Positions 24,895 through 37,899 of a DNA stretch of 64,000 nucleotides are shown in pieces. Each line of letters begins with the position of its first letter. Position 1 is the first letter of the stretch. The notes beneath the pieces are model-generated. The model did no database searches, had not been told where the DNA came from, and saw only the letters and a list, made by a program, of their open reading frames with translations. The stretch is from Isoetes taiwanensis (taxonomy: Eukaryota > Streptophyta > Lycopodiopsida > Isoetales > Isoetaceae): positions 6,624,635-6,688,634 of the forward strand of contig JAJEKV010000033.1 of the NCBI GenBank assembly GCA_021234155.1, read 5' to 3'. The translations under genes and the position numbers were made by a program.

Positions 24895-24940
24895 TTTATA
24901 TTGCAACATATTTAATTATACTTCATGCACATTGCTGCAG

Positions 24941-25740
24941 CATATACTACCATGTGTGATAGGAGACTTCTTGAGCCCACAAGTGAGGAGCATTATATAT
25001 CGATTGGGTAAATTTGCAAGATGGGTGTCTTCAAAGGAAATTGAAGTGGCTGAGATATCAAATGTGGAGGAGGAAGTGATTCTATTGCTTTGTGACATTG
25101 AAAAAGAATTTTCCACTAGTTTTTTTGACCTACAGGTACAAGTAAACATATTTTTATGCAACTACAGTAATGTATTCGTAGCAATTCTAAGTGTAAATTA
25201 ATACCATACTTACATCTACAGGTACATCTATTAATACACATCCCAAATGAGATTAGATTGGCTGGACCTGCTCCTAGCAGGTGGATGTTTTTTCTAGAGC
25301 GTTATATGAAGGTGCTCAAAGATTTTGTGCGCCAAATGGCAAGACCGGAGGGTTGCATGGCTGAAGGGCATCTTGTACAGGAAACGCTTTTTTATTTAAA
25401 TGATGCCACGAGCTCATGCCATCCCGATGGTCCTAAATTATGGGAAAAGGAAGAACCCAAGGAGATCACGTCAGAAGTATTACAAGGCAAGGGAATAGAA
25501 CGAAACTTGAGCGATGACATGCTTCATGCAATAAGCACATTTGTCATTAATAATACTGCAAGCTTACAACCATGGAGGGACTTGTATGAAGTTGCTAAAG
25601 AAGATAGGTTGTCAGGACGGTCTATTTTGCCAGATGTTATCGATAACACATGGTTGTTGGCTCGTATGGATGAAGCTAAAGAAAGTGGACAAGTGATATC
25701 AGATGATGATTATGAGATTGCCCTTGGCTGCAGTAGGAAG
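24941..25740 (+). pseudogene. CACTA transposase DUF4218 exons
   Basis: Exon 24941-25135 reads HILPCVIGDFLSPQVRSII and ends before GTACAAG. Exon 25222-25740 reads VHLLIHIPNEIRLAGPAPSR, WMFFLERYMKVLKDFVR and RPEGCMAEGHLVQETL, the hallmark of DUF4218 (W-M-x-F-E-R-Y, RPEG-x-I/M-x-E-G). It continues open to GCSRKV before GTGCGT. It follows TNP2 copy 1 in the same orientation, as in an intact CACTA gene. DUF4216, which should come next, is 10.8 kb away and reversed. Confidence 0.9.
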
Positions 25741-25825
25741 GTGCGTAATTGTAAATCTTGATGCGTAGTTTTATTTTCGTGACATTTTACTTAGAATAAT
25801 ATTTCTTTATTTTTTGGTTGCCCCT

Positions 25826-25985
25826 AGGGGGGCAAACCCTCGTTTATGTGGGTGTGTGGGCATATTCAAGTATATGCTGGCATATACCTAGCATATGCTG
25901 ATGACTGCTAAAAACTGGATGCTGCCTGTAAATGCTCGGTCATCCAACCCCATTACGATGGAGGAAGCAGCGGAGGTAGATTTGG
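25826..25985 (+). repeat. 160-bp hairpin-tipped repeat, copy next to ACCase fragment
   Basis: Plus strand begins GGTTGCCCCTAGGGGGGCAA and continues as in 18996-18838 on minus, through ACTGCTAAAAACTGG and GGTCATCCAACCCC. The two copies diverge right after CCCATTA, at the start of different captured sequences. Confidence 0.8.
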
Positions 25986-26197
25986 AGCTCACTCTTGGAT
26001 TTACTCCCAAAATCACAAATCGAAAGCGGACAAAGCCAGCTTCTGATTCTTTATGCCCTTCGCATGATCAGGTCACAGGATGTTGTCTAGTGAAGTCCGT
26101 GCCAGAAAAAAAGGGAAGAGGCATTTTAAAGGTGCTAAAACAGCATGAAAATAACGTTGGAGCAAAGAAAAGAAGGAGAGTGCAAGTTGGAAAATAG
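25959..26197 (+). pseudogene. captured exon-like ORF with an EAR-like motif
   Basis: From ATG 25959 an open frame reads MEEAAEVDLELTLGFTPK. DLELTL resembles the LxLxL EAR repression motif of plant transcription factors. It ends in a basic stretch (KKRRRVQ) and a stop at 26195-26197. The gene of origin is not recognised. It lies between the hairpin repeat and the ACCase exons on the same strand and may be a separate captured fragment. Confidence 0.4.
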
Positions 26198-26539
26198 ATC
26201 TGCAAGCGTAGAAAGGTTAGATTTGAGAATGAAGTTATATCGGCCCCATCAACGGAGAGCAGTGGGCAAAATGAAAGTGGTGTATATGGGCGATTGGCTT
26301 CGCTTTAATCCAAATGCCCGAATCAATACAGGATTTTTATCCTTGCAAAACTTTGCAACATATTGAGAGCTCCTTGTCGATCGCCTTTGGGTTACTACCA
26401 AAGGCCGTGGTAAAATCGTTAGCGGTTTCCTTTTGAGATATCACAAAGAATCAGAAAAATTGTTTGCAAAATGCCATGGAATCATATTCAGTCCTAGGGA
26501 GTTTGTGCAAAGACGCCTGCTTGATTGTAGGGTTGGGAT

Positions 26540-27900
26540 TTTGCACATTCTTTCCCTTGTTAACTTCCAAGTGATGATGAACATTGACGGAATGAAATAC
26601 ACGGTGCAAATCCTTGACTTCCATTTCTTTTGAACACCTTCATACTTTCACTTGGACTGTCTCTGAATGTTCATGCTATCTTTTTTCAGTTTGAGATGAC
26701 AAAAGGGGGCCCTGGAAGTTACAAACTTAAATTGAACTCATCTGAGATTGATGCTGAGATCCACACGCTTCGGGATGGCGGGTTTCTAGTCCAGGTTAGT
26801 TGTTGCTACTAGAAATTTTTTGTGCACCTCTTTCATAGCCACAACTTGGTTTTGTCATCCACTAAAGCATATGTTAAAATACAAATATCAAAAGCATTGG
26901 TGAATTCCCTATTGCATGTAATTTAATGTATATGTTCTCTGCCGCTGAACTGATCTTAATTGTTAGCAGCTTGATGGGAACAGCCATGTTGTATATGGTG
27001 AAGAAGAGGCTGCTGGGACATGGATCCTTATTGATGGCCGGACATGCCTACTTCAGGTTGTCAGGAAGATATAATGACTATTAAGTATCAGAGTTCAAGT
27101 ATACTGGTTGTTTAATGTATGGTCCTTAATTGCAGAATGATCATGACCCTTCACGCCTTACTGTTGAAACACCATGCAAGTTGCTTAGGTTCCCATGATC
27201 CGTGCAGTTCACTTCAAGTTGACAGAGGGTCGCTATCTTTGGTAAGTGGTTAGGCCTTTTTCTTCTTGCGGGATGATAGAATGTAACTAAAAGTTTATTT
27301 TTTCGCAGTTTGGTGATTTGATTGGGTTCTTCGGACTTGGATGATCCTTCTGGCCTGAAGAAAAAGTACCCTTTGAAAGCAACTTTCCACGCCTTGGCAG
27401 CCCTACACCAATTCCCAAAGAAAGAACATCAACGCTTGTGCGGCAAGCATTAATGCAAGCACATATGGTGCTAATGGGATATGAACATGATATTGATGAG
27501 GTGATATTTCGGGCAACACATATTTGCAATTTTTGCTATGCTTACAAAGTAATGGTTATAGAACATTGTTTGAGAAATCATATTGCGTTGCTCTTTCTTA
27601 AAGCAGGTGGTGCAGACACTTTTAAATTGTCCGGATGATCCACAATTGCCACTTGTTCGATTGGCAAGAGTGTATGGTCGTGTTAGAAGCAAGGCTTCCA
27701 AAGCAACTCAAGGCGGAGGTAATTTATCTACTTGTATAATGCCCTTTTATGTCTTCTGTATAAATTAACTTTTCTTACAATCTTGACAATAACTGCAGCT
27801 TGATACGATATTTAAAGATTACGAGACCTCATCCAACACAGATTGGGGAGGTGCAGACTTTCCAGCAAAGTCTCTCTATGCAGCACTAGAGGTAATGCTT
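26540..27900 (+). pseudogene. acetyl-CoA carboxylase (homomeric) fragment captured in CACTA
   Basis: Exon blocks with introns match the eukaryotic multidomain ACCase around the biotin-carrier region. They read SLVNFQVMMNIDGMKYTV (to about 26620), GPGSYKLKLNSSEIDAEIHT and LRDGG (26690-26794), LDGNSHVVYGEEEAAGTW and LIDGRTCLLQ (26970-27056), NDHDPSRLTVETPCKLLRF (from 27136), AVHFKLTEGRYL, AQAHMVLMGYEHDIDEV and VVQTLLNCPDDPQLP. Introns keep GT-AG borders (for example 26795-26969). ACCase makes malonyl-CoA for fatty-acid elongation. Here the biotin-attachment block (EVMKM) is missing between LLRF and AVHF, and several frames are broken. It is a gene-fragment capture. Confidence 0.9.
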
Positions 27901-28420
27901 TTCCTTAAAACATTCCAAGGCATTGCCATCCAAGTGAATTAATCTAATAGATTGATTTACTCTTTTCAGAATTGTATCATTGCAATAGCATCTTTGGATT
28001 GCATGTACCGATCTTTTTCAAAATGGCAATGGATCCCTATCGTGCTAAATATAAACCTGAGGTCACATCTGCTGCATTCCATGCTTGTTTAGATCGGCTT
28101 CTACCTTGTACCTTGCACTTTGTGCTTAGAGACTATAGACACTGTATATTAATCAAATAAGCCACATCATCTACAGTATTTTCTTGTGCATCTTCATCTC
28201 CTTATAGTGACATATCTTGCACTTTGTGCTTGGTCAAGCTCGAGTATGAACTTTAATTCCAATTCAAACTCATATATGTAATAAGATTTCAGATGGAACA
28301 TAAATATATTCTAGGAATACTATTAACGTTGGCAGAAAATTTAAGTGCTTGAAGTGGTACTTAACTTCTCTGATCATTTTTATATTTAAGTCTATTCATC
28401 ATTGGATATGATTATGCCAC
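27901..28420. other. end of captured segment, unassigned
   Basis: After a 5' splice site at about 27892 there is an acceptor-like TTTTCAG at about 27969 and an open frame of about 60 codons of unknown identity. Then comes AT-rich sequence up to the copia target site. Confidence 0.4.
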
Positions 28421-28421
28421 C

Positions 28422-28426
28422 GTTTC
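28422..28426. repeat. copia target duplication, right copy (GTTTC on plus, GAAAC on minus)
   Basis: It lies directly outside the minus-strand LTR end. It equals GAAAC at 19266-19270 when read on the minus strand. Confidence 0.85.
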
Positions 28427-29022
28427 TGATAAATTTAAGAACAATTTTTCTTGTATAATGATCTCTACACCTTTGATCAAACAAAACACCTTCTTCTAGA
28501 ATCAAACTTTAAGCAATGGATACACAAGTCAGCATAACCTTTGAACCTATAGAATAATTCAATCAATAAACCATAGGAACTATAATAGAGAGTTACTGTT
28601 CATTCGTGCATTGACTCAAACACTGTAGACGTATTGACTGGAAATCATTCGACAATGGTTCGATCTTTTAATTCAATCCATGACTCAAGCCTTGCCGGAA
28701 TTGCCTGTAATTTATCTTCTATATATTTGTTCCAAGTTTCTCAATATGTACAGTGATCGGATCGTCGGTTTAGGCTCCCGAATCTGCCGATCATGAGCTA
28801 GAACATTTTAAATGGTTTTGGCTCCATTTCGGTAGCCTTAACCGTCTCAATAAATTTAGTAACAATATTATACCATGGTTCCATGGTTTCAAGTTTTATA
28901 TTTACACAAGTAGCTAGGCCATCGAGAAGTTTATCTTTGACCTAGTTAGTATGCTGGCTCCCATGGTAGTATGATAAACTTCACCTAGAAATATATGATG
29001 AACAACTTGTTAAATCCCAACA
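28427..29022 (-). repeat. copia 3' LTR, 596 bp, minus orientation
   Basis: On minus it starts TGTTGGGATTTAAC and ends ATCA, with the same length as 19271-19866 and nearly identical sequence. The polypurine tract GAAGAAGGAG (29032-29023 on minus) directly precedes it. Confidence 0.92.
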
Positions 29023-29094
29023 CTCCTTCTTCATCATATATTTCTGCATCTTTCTGAAAAATGGTACAGTTCTAACTCCATTCACTGTAAAATT

Positions 29095-31690
29095 TTAACT
29101 GCCTTTTGCATCATGAACATTTTCTCCTGTAACATTCATCTGCTGCTTGAATTTTGTGAATTTGCTTTCAACAAGAGCTTTTGTGAGAATGTCTGCTGTC
29201 TGATTCGATGTATGAACATAACTCATCTGTATATAACCTTTAGCTGCCAAATCCCTTATAAAATGAACATTCAGTTCAATGTGTTTGGTCCTGTCATGAT
29301 CTACATGATTTTTTACAATCGCCATACAACTCTGACTATCAGTGAAAATGTGTGTTGGTTTTTCTTGACCACAATCTAACTCATTCATTAGCCGTCTTAA
29401 CCATGCAATCTCTTTGGCAACCAGGGATGCAGCCACATACTCAGCTTCAGCTGTGGACATTGCTATGGCTTTCTGCTTTTTTGTTCTCCATGCTATAGTG
29501 CCACCTCCTAACATTACTACATATCCTGAGGTAGACTTTCTGCAGCTTAAATCTCCTCCCCAGTCAGCATCACTAAAAGCCTCCATTGTGAAGTTTGATG
29601 AATGGTAAGTTAGGCCATTGTTCATAGTACCTTTTAAGTACCTAAGTACCCTTTTTCCAGCTATCCAATGCTGCTTGCTAGGATTGTGATTTCTTCTGCT
29701 AAGGATATTAACAGCATATGCAATATCTGGCCTTGTGTTGTTTGCTAAGTAAAGCAAGCATCCAACCAGAGCTCGATAAGGAATTTCCTCCATTTCTTTT
29801 CTTTCAGTTTCTGAAATTTCTTCTTCTGCAGTCAGCTTATGGCCTGGAACTATTGGGGTCTTAACAGCGTTGGCCTGATCAAGGTTGAACCTTTTCAACA
29901 TATTATCTATATGTCTATGTTGTGTGAGCTTCAAAATCTTTTCCTGCCTGTTTCTTGTGACTTCTATTCCAAGGAAATGTTTTAACTCACCAAGATCTGT
30001 CATTCTGAACCTGCTCTTAAGTATCTCTTTGCAATGATTCAAACATGACTTGCTGTTTGCAAACATAATGCAATCGTCCACATAAAGAGCAATTATGCAG
30101 TATTCTCCTTCATTTTTGAACTTGTATAAGTTACCATCATTTTGTAATTTTTCAAACTTCTGTTCTCTGAGATACTTGTCAATGCAATTGTCCCTGGGTG
30201 ATTGCTTTAGGCCATATACAGCCCTATTCAATTTCCATATTTTGTTTTCTCCTTGCTCAAAGCCAGCTGGTTGCCTGAGGTATACATTCTCCTCCAATTT
30301 TGCATTTAGGAATGCAGTCTTCACATCCATATAATGCATTTCCAAATCCAGAGCATTGGCTATTGATAATAGCTTTCTAAGACTAGTTAGTTTGACAATT
30401 AAAGAATAAGTCTCCTCATAATCCTCTCCCTTTTTCTGGGTAAATCCCTGAGCCACTAGTCTAGCCTTGTGTTTCAAACTGCCATCTGCATTTGTCTTTA
30501 ACTTGAAAAGCCATTTGCTGCCTATTACATGTTTGTCTGCAGTGTTTTCTACAACATCATAAGTATGTGTTACCTTAAACGAGTCCATCTCCTCATTCAT
30601 TGCATTGATCCACATTTCTCTGTCTGAACTAGTCAACACCTCCTCATATGACCTCGGGACACTATCATCCTCTGTTATGCTCAGAATCTGATCATGATCT
30701 ACATGTAAACCTTGTAATCTTCTGCTTTTCCCTGTCTTAGTCCTGCCATATCTGTCCATGTCTATGTGAGTGTCCTCTAACAGTTTGTCTGCCTGATTTT
30801 TCCTTTGTTTCTCAACTTGGTTATCTGGTTGCTCTTCATGTTCATCTGCTGCACTTTCTTCTTGAATATGCTCAGCTGCAGTTTCAGTTAGATTATCATC
30901 CTTTGATGAGTCATTATCATCTAAGTCCAACTTTGTAAGGTCCTTGACCTGATTTTCCATTTGTTTTGCTGCTCTTTCCTGCTTATCAATGTCTGCTCCT
31001 TTTGTTTCATAGTTTCTCATTCTGTCCTTGTAAATAATATTCTCGTTGAATAAGACATCTCTGCTAATAATTATATGCTTAGAGATTGGATTATAAATCC
31101 TATAACCTTTTGCTTCCTCGGCATACCCTACTAAATAACCTACTTCAGCTTTGTTGTCCAATTTCTTCCTTAATTCATGAGGAATGTGAACATAAGTTAA
31201 GCATCCATACGTTTTGAACCTGTCATAATCAATCTTTTCATCATTATTAAACCAGAGGTTTTGAGGTACATTACCTTTAATGGCAGCAGTAGAAAGTTTG
31301 TTTTGAACAAGTGTGGCAGTTTTCAAAGCCTCCTCCCATAGATAGTTTGGAAGACCACTTTGTTTGATCATAGACCTAACAGCATCCATGAGTGTCCTAT
31401 TTTTCCTCTCGGCCACTCCATTTTGTTGGGGGCTAAACCTGCAAGTCATCTGCCTTTTAATGCCATTAGCAATGCAAAACAGTCTAAACTTTGTGGACAA
31501 ATATTCTCCTCCTCGATCTGACCTTATACACTTTACTTTGTTACCAGTTTCTCTTTCTACCTCGGCTACATATTGTTTAAAGGCTTGCAATGCTTGAGAT
31601 TTTCTTGCAAGGCAGTAAACTTTGCATTTTCGAGAGTAATCATCTATAAAGGTAATGAAGTACCTTTTATTTGATCTGCTCTCAGAGCCT
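29095..31690 (-). CDS. pol: copia pol: integrase, reverse transcriptase, RNase H
   Basis: Open on minus for about 865 codons of element sequence. The integrase core has FIDDYSRK, IRSDRGGEY and GVAERKNR, the D-D-E triad. RT has KHKARLVAQGFTQKKG, MDVKTAFLNAKLEENVYLRQ and the catalytic IALYVDDCIMF. RNase H has FSDADWGGD, AMSTAEAEYVAAS and HIFTDSQSC and ends before NQTADILTKAL. It lacks gag, because the frame starts at a LINE-1 junction (about 31690-31713, where extra LINE-derived codons precede SRSNKRYFITF). The missing upstream part is at 19910-21562 on the opposite strand. Domains look intact, so the element was active recently. Confidence 0.93.
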
Positions 31691-31704
31691 GGAGCTCCAG
31701 GGGT

Positions 31705-34637
31705 TGCGGGCAACCATCAATAGACAGAGCCAGGGTCTCCCTGCCGAGGTTCATAGTCAGCTGCAGCAGTGCAGGCAGGAGATGGCCAAGCGGCGGAAGA
31801 GCCACCAAAAGCTATGCTCCCGATTTCCTGAGGGGCCGAACGCGGCTCGGCCGCTACCTGCCCACGGCCTCCCACGCCGGCGGCCGGGCCCCGCCTTGCT
31901 GCCCCGCACTCCAGCCACTCCACGCCATCCCAGCCACCACCACCACCCCCCCAGCACGGGACCCGGCCCTCGCCCACCTTTGACCCGCGCAGCCGCTTGA
32001 GAACTCGGGAGGCCTTGGCGGAGAGGCCCAATCCGGTAGTTCGAGGCATGCCGAGCGGCGAGGGAGAGTCTCGCCCACAATATCCGAACACACATTCTCG
32101 ATCGGATGACATTCCCGGGGCCAGTTCACATTTCTCGAACAGCCCGTCATGGGGTTCAACGCCCGGGCCGTGACCGCATTGTCATATTCACGGTTGCGGA
32201 TGCAGTGCGTGATGCCATATTGCGCCAGGCTGATGCTGAGGGGACATCCACATGCGTGGACCGGGACCTCACACCCGCGCAACAGGAGGCACGCAGACAT
32301 GAGCTTGTCAGGGTCAGAGGCATTCGCCACCAGGGGGGTGCCGCAGGATTGGTTCGAGGCAGGATGCACATTTTTCCGATAGCACGCTTCTCGCTGCGGA
32401 ACCGTAGCCCCAACCGCCGGTTTGCCGTGGCCCCTTACGCTTCTTCTACCACGGCCCCCCTTCTCTCCTGCTCCTACTCCTGCTCCCTCCCACGACCCAT
32501 GCCCCTCGACCACATCTTGCCTCCGGTCCATCTACTTCTCTTTCGGCCTCGCTTCCCGTCCTCCCCGCTGACTTCGAGTGCGCGCATACCATCCTGGCGA
32601 CAAATAGGAATTGTGCCTCCGGGTGGTCTCATGGAATTGTCGAGGCTTCCCTTGGCGAGAAGGGGACGATCCCGAACTCCAAAGTGGCGGCCGATATGGA
32701 TCTCATCTTTCTCATGGAGACATGGGAGCATCTTTCGGGCACGAGGCTTCGTGATCTGTAGGGTTACCAACATTTCTCGGTCTTCAATACATGTACAGGA
32801 CAGAGGGGTCATGGTGGAGTGGCTTGCTACTACCGGACAACCTTGGCACATTCGGTTACCCTTCAGAAGACAGACAGACACAACCGGTACTTGTGGGTTC
32901 GTGTGCATAATACCAGTGGCAACCCTCTTTTTCTGGCCGCCTGTTATTTCCCTCCTTGACGGTACCTTCTATCGCAGCCACCCCGATGCGGATAGGATGG
33001 ACCCTTATGTCGATCTATATGATGATATACAGCAGCACCAGTAGTTGGGTAGGGTCGTCCTTCTTGGAGACTTCAATGCACGGACATGAGTAGAGCAGCC
33101 CATGCGACTTGACCCCCTCGCTGACGATGCCCTGCAGCTACACCCCGCAGAAGCAACCTGGCCACGAGCATCGGATGACAGCCAGGTCACTCGCTTTGGC
33201 AGACAGTTGCTCCTCCTATGTGGTATTTTTGACTTGATAATTTGCAATGGCACATCACGCGGTGGCCGATTCACCGCAAGTGCACATGCGACGGGACAAT
33301 CGGGGGGATGGTCTAGTGTGGTGGACTATGTGCTCGTGAGTTGCGCCAAGATATGCATCTCGTCGGTCGTTTTTAGGGTGGGCGCAGGGGGTCGGGATGA
33401 GGAGGTCGACTCGGATCACCTCCCACTTTATTTGGACTTGGTTTGGCAAGCGCGGGAACCCCACTATGCCAGCCCCCTCGCCGTCCTCGGTTGAGACTAG
33501 ATTATGGCGTGCGGAGGACTACGCCGAGATGCTCATGGGCGCCCTCCCGGTAGTGCGGACCTCCACACTAGAGCAGCAGATGCCAGGACCGGTGACTTAG
33601 CTATTACGGGATGCGGCCGGGCCGGGTGCTTTGGCAGAACCTCCCCTTCCCCCCTCCCGCCCGCTTCGGGGTCAGCAACATTCAGCGTAACCGATGGTTT
33701 GATGCGGAGTGTAAAAACGCATAGCGGCAGCTCCGTCACATTACGGATCCGGTACCCGCTTGGTTAGGCCACCCACGCATCGCGCCCATCCGAAGGAGAC
33801 AAAGGCGCCGTACCTTGCCGTGCATCGGGGAGATGTTGACCGGGCTTTGGACACTCATCCTCGAACCTTTGGCGCCTTGAGAGTGCTTCAAGGCCAGCCC
33901 GACCCTCTGAGGGGACATCACACCGAGGCGGTGGAAGATTTGCTGCGGCGGCTCTATGACCCGCCAGGGACGCCAGACGCCCATACCCCCCCCAGGATGG
34001 CCCCATTGGTTCTCGTGGAGGAGGATGTTGAGGAGGGCACGCAACGGTGGCTAATGGGAAGGCGGTGACCTCGATGGTATGCGTGCCGAAGTTACTCAAA
34101 TGGGCGGGGCGGTTTGCTTGTCCGGTCCTCACTACCCCTGTTCAACAGAGCATTGCGGGGAAGGTCTCCCCGACAATGGACCACAAGCGGGGTTGTTCCC
34201 ATTCACAAAGGCGGGCGACCCACACCGTCCGGCCAATTACGGACGATCATGGTTAGCTTCGGTATTTGCCAAAGCTATATCGGCATTCTCGGCGGCGGTT
34301 GACCCGGTAGGCGAGAGGCGCCAGATGTGCGAGCCCTCACACAGGCAGGCTTTAGACCCCGCCACTCAACGATTGACCATATCTTTACACTGCGGGCACT
34401 GATTGAAGACAGCCGGAATCATCGGCAGGACTTGTATTGCTGCTTTGTGGACTTCGCGAAGGCTTTTGATACGGTTCCCCGGGAAAAGCTGTGGGCTAGA
34501 CTGCGTCAACTGGATCTCCCGCTGCCTGTGCAGAATGCCATATACAGGTTGTATGAGAGTTGTTTTGGCAGGATGCAGCCGACGGGCCAAGCATTCACCA
34601 GTAGTATTGGGGTCCGGCAGGGTTGCCCCCTATCATG
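31705..34637 (+). mobile_element. LINE-1: 5' part with ORF1 end, endonuclease and RT start
   Basis: GC-rich. It contains the end of ORF1 (frame near 32106-32380: RDRIVIFTVADAVRDAILRQ, then RDLTPAQQEARRHEL), then a decayed ORF2. APE-type endonuclease motifs are ACYYR, LLGDFNAR (about 33062), VDYVLVS (about 33321) and SDHLP (about 33412). RT motifs are QAGFRPRHSTIDHIFTLRAL, CFVDFAKAFDTVPREKL and GVRQGCPLS (34346-34635). It breaks off at GCPLSCP, where LINE-2 abuts it, and its YADD part is absent from the window. In copia orientation it is an antisense insertion between gag and pol. Confidence 0.85.
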
Positions 34638-34639
34638 TC

Positions 34640-37600
34640 CTCTAGTGCATCCTCTGAAAGAAATGCACTAGACCCCTCTAACTCATCCTCTCGTATCTCT
34701 TGGATGTTAAGTTTCCTCAACATTATGTCCCTATGATCCAAGATTTTAACAATATAGTCACCGATTATGATACCTGGCATATCAAAGAAAGCTATCAAGT
34801 TACCACAAACAATATTATATGTATCTCTGATGCTTTTGTATTGCGGGCACTGTAGAAGCACATGCACTTCATCCTCAACCACTTCCATCTTGCATAGCTT
34901 GCAGAGTCTCAACTCATGGGGAATATTGCTCCAACGCCCAACTTCAACGCCAAGATGGTGTGAGCTAAGTCTCATTCTGCCAATTGTATGCCTTAACTTT
35001 AATGACACTCCTTCCCTCAAATATCTTGGAACTTGAAGTTGTGGACTGATATTCTGTCTGTAATATTCCTTCTTGACTTCTGGCACTCTCCATGATTTCT
35101 CCATAACATGTTCCAGCACCCACTCCCTAATATCCGCATGATGTTCGGCCAATCTAGATACATCTAAATCCCACTTTCTCATCCAGTTTTGTATATCGGC
35201 ATACCACCCTTTACATTTCGTTGCCTCCAAGGCCAATCGCGGTAAACTTGATACTGGCATTTCCTGTACCTTGCATACATACTTAAGCGTTCGGCACAGG
35301 GCTTCTGATTGCAATGATGTCATCCCACACTCGGCCAATAGCATGTCATATGGTGTCTGTGACTTAACACCGAGCTCTGTTCTGAGAAACTTCTTCTGTA
35401 CCTTTTCTATTTTCCTCCAAGTCTCCTCGGCCAATCCTGGAGCCCATACCTCACAGCCATACAACAATACTGTTTGCACTAGAACCCCATATAACTGCTT
35501 TTTCAATTGGAAGTTCCATATCTCATTTTTTCTACTGCTGCGCTGCATACTATATAATGCTTTCAGCCACCATTTATCCTCTGCTCTACAGCATAGTTCC
35601 AACTCGGGCTTTTATCAACCTGTATCCCTAGATATTTATATGAATCCACCAGTTCTACCGGTTCCCCCTTGTAAACAAGGTGTATGTGATCCACTTTGTT
35701 TGCCCCGAACACAATTATTTTAGTCTTTCCCATGTTCACTTTCATACTCTTGTGGTCACAAAATTCAGCCAATCCATCTAAATGTTTCTGTATTCCAGCA
35801 ATTGACCTTGACAAAAGCACTACATCATCCGCATATAAAAGTAAGAACACCACAAACCTCTCTAGAGCCATACCATCCCCTCCGTTCTGCATCATCCAAT
35901 CTTCTAGTTGGTCTATGAACAACCCAAAAAGAGTGGGAGACATGGGACATCCTTGCTTTACACCTATGTTGCTTACTACTGGTTCCTGGCCTTCTCTAAA
36001 ATAAGGAAAAGATAGCTGCACAAGTACCTTCTCATATAGTATTTTGACTGCTTGCTTTAGCTCGTTTGGCACTCCCAGTTTTTCCATGCGCTCCCATAAA
36101 TTGTCTCTGTCCACCATGTCAAAAGCTTTTGTAAAATCTACAAATAACATATAAAGTGGTTTCCTCGTTCCTGTAACTATATCCATCATCGCTCTCAAAG
36201 TAACCAAGTGATCTATGGTGGACCATTTGGGTCTAAAACCCGCTTGTCCTATAGCTCGTACACCCATTTCTTCTGCCCATCCACTTAGTTTGCTATTAAC
36301 CATAGTAGCAAAAAGCTTAGCATACAGGCTGCTGATCATAATCATCCTATAGTTGCCAGGATCTGACTTATCACCCACTTTATGTAAGGGAACAACCCTG
36401 TTTATTTGCCATTCCTGTGGGAAGCCTTCTCTCAATACCGTATTCATTAATTTCAGCAATATTTTGTGTATCTCCTCTCCTGCCCACTTAAACATCTCCG
36501 CAACCAGCCCCAAGTTATCTGCAGCTTTCCCATTTGCCAATGTTTCTAACCCCCCCTGTATATCTTCCATTGTGAATTCCCATTCTATATTTAAATCTGC
36601 CAGAGCAGTGTCTTTTATGCCTGGTACATTGTATATATTTTTAACTTGGCTGAATAGTGGTTCTACCTCAAGCAACTCACCTTGTTCCATTCTTGGCTTA
36701 AGCCTTGCCCAAAATTTCTTAGGCTCTACCAGCAAATCTCCAATCATTCGCATGTGTTTTTGGTATAGAAACTTTTTCTTTTTCGCTTTCACTAGTAACA
36801 TATATTCCCTCTTAGCCATGATTTTCTCCTCCCCCCTTGCATGTTTAAATTTTTGTCGTTTTGCTTTGCATTCCCCATCAAACCAACTGTTGCACGGTAG
36901 CCCTTTTAACCTGCGTTGGGAGACAAAACATTTCCTTGTTGCCTCTATTACCAATCAATCCTTGCACATGGCACAGGATTCACATAAGGAGTTGTACTCC
37001 TCCGCTTTGTTATACTGCATGTATATCTTTTTACTAGGGTTGTCCACCACTTTTCTTGCAATCTCTTGGCGTTTAATATGCATAGTAACAAAGATAGGCA
37101 CATGATCTGATTCCGTCCTTTCTTCACCAACATCTACATCTGAAATAGTTCTCGTTAATCTCGGGCTAGCTATCACTAAGTCCACCACACTAGCACCTCT
37201 GCAAGTGGGCTTACCAGAGTTCCTGTATTTTTGGAGACCATTATAGATGACCATATCGAGTCCTGTACACATATTTAGCACATGATTTCCTTGTGGTGTG
37301 GGCCACCTAATTCTATCTGCTGACTCTCTATGCCACCCTAGTTCCTTCATCTCATTTCCGTCATTCATTTCCATCCATAAAGGATCTCCTTCGATACTAG
37401 TCATTGCTGCTTGCTTCTGTGCTATCCTGCCATTGAAGTCACCCATTAGGATCACTTCTCCCTGCTGCATTAACTTTAGAACATCTTGTTCTAGGTCAAA
37501 AAAGGGATCATCCCTATCTATTTGCCCCCAGTTATAAACTGGTGATTCACGAGGCGGGTAGTAACACCCTGCTACGTATATTTTATTCAGTGGTCCCGCT

Positions 37601-37878
37601 ATCTCAATCCATATATATTGCAAAGATTTTATGCCATGCACTAACTGTATCATCCCTCGCAGCTCATGTTTTATGTAACAAGCAATCCCACCGAATCCCT
37701 TAAGCCTCCAGTGCTTATGATGCCATACTGAGTGCAGACATATAAAACCTGGAATGTCTAATATCCCTTTTTCCTCATTTTCACAAGTTTCTAACAGAAA
37801 GAAAACATCTACTTGTTCAACAATATCACTCATAGTTGCTACTTTAGTTGAGTTCAAGCTGTTTATGTTCCAACACAT
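34640..37878 (-). pseudogene. LINE-2 ORF2: endonuclease, reverse transcriptase, zinc motif
   Basis: The endonuclease part (37878-36955) has MCWNINSLNS, GGIACYIK, ILMGDFNGRI and TESDHVPIF. After a single in-frame TGA at about 36957 the frame continues as RT (36954-35563): VPLHKVGDKSDPGNYRMI, QAGFRPKWSTIDHLVTLRAM, LFVDFTKAFDMVDRDNLWER, GVKQGCPMSPTLFGLFID and the catalytic LLLYADDVVLLSRS. A frameshift near 35590 moves the frame to 35602-34640, which holds LLYGCEVWAPG and the CKLCKMEVVEDEVHVLLQC zinc motif. It would nick target DNA and prime reverse transcription. One stop and one frameshift disable it. Confidence 0.92.
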
Positions 37879-37899
37879 AACCCTGATGGTCCCTAATTC

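Noticed and set aside
31757-32531. Pro/Gly/Arg-rich ORFs on the minus strand
   Set aside because: These are antisense shadows of GC-rich LINE-1 sequence whose plus strand carries ORF1 and endonuclease motifs.
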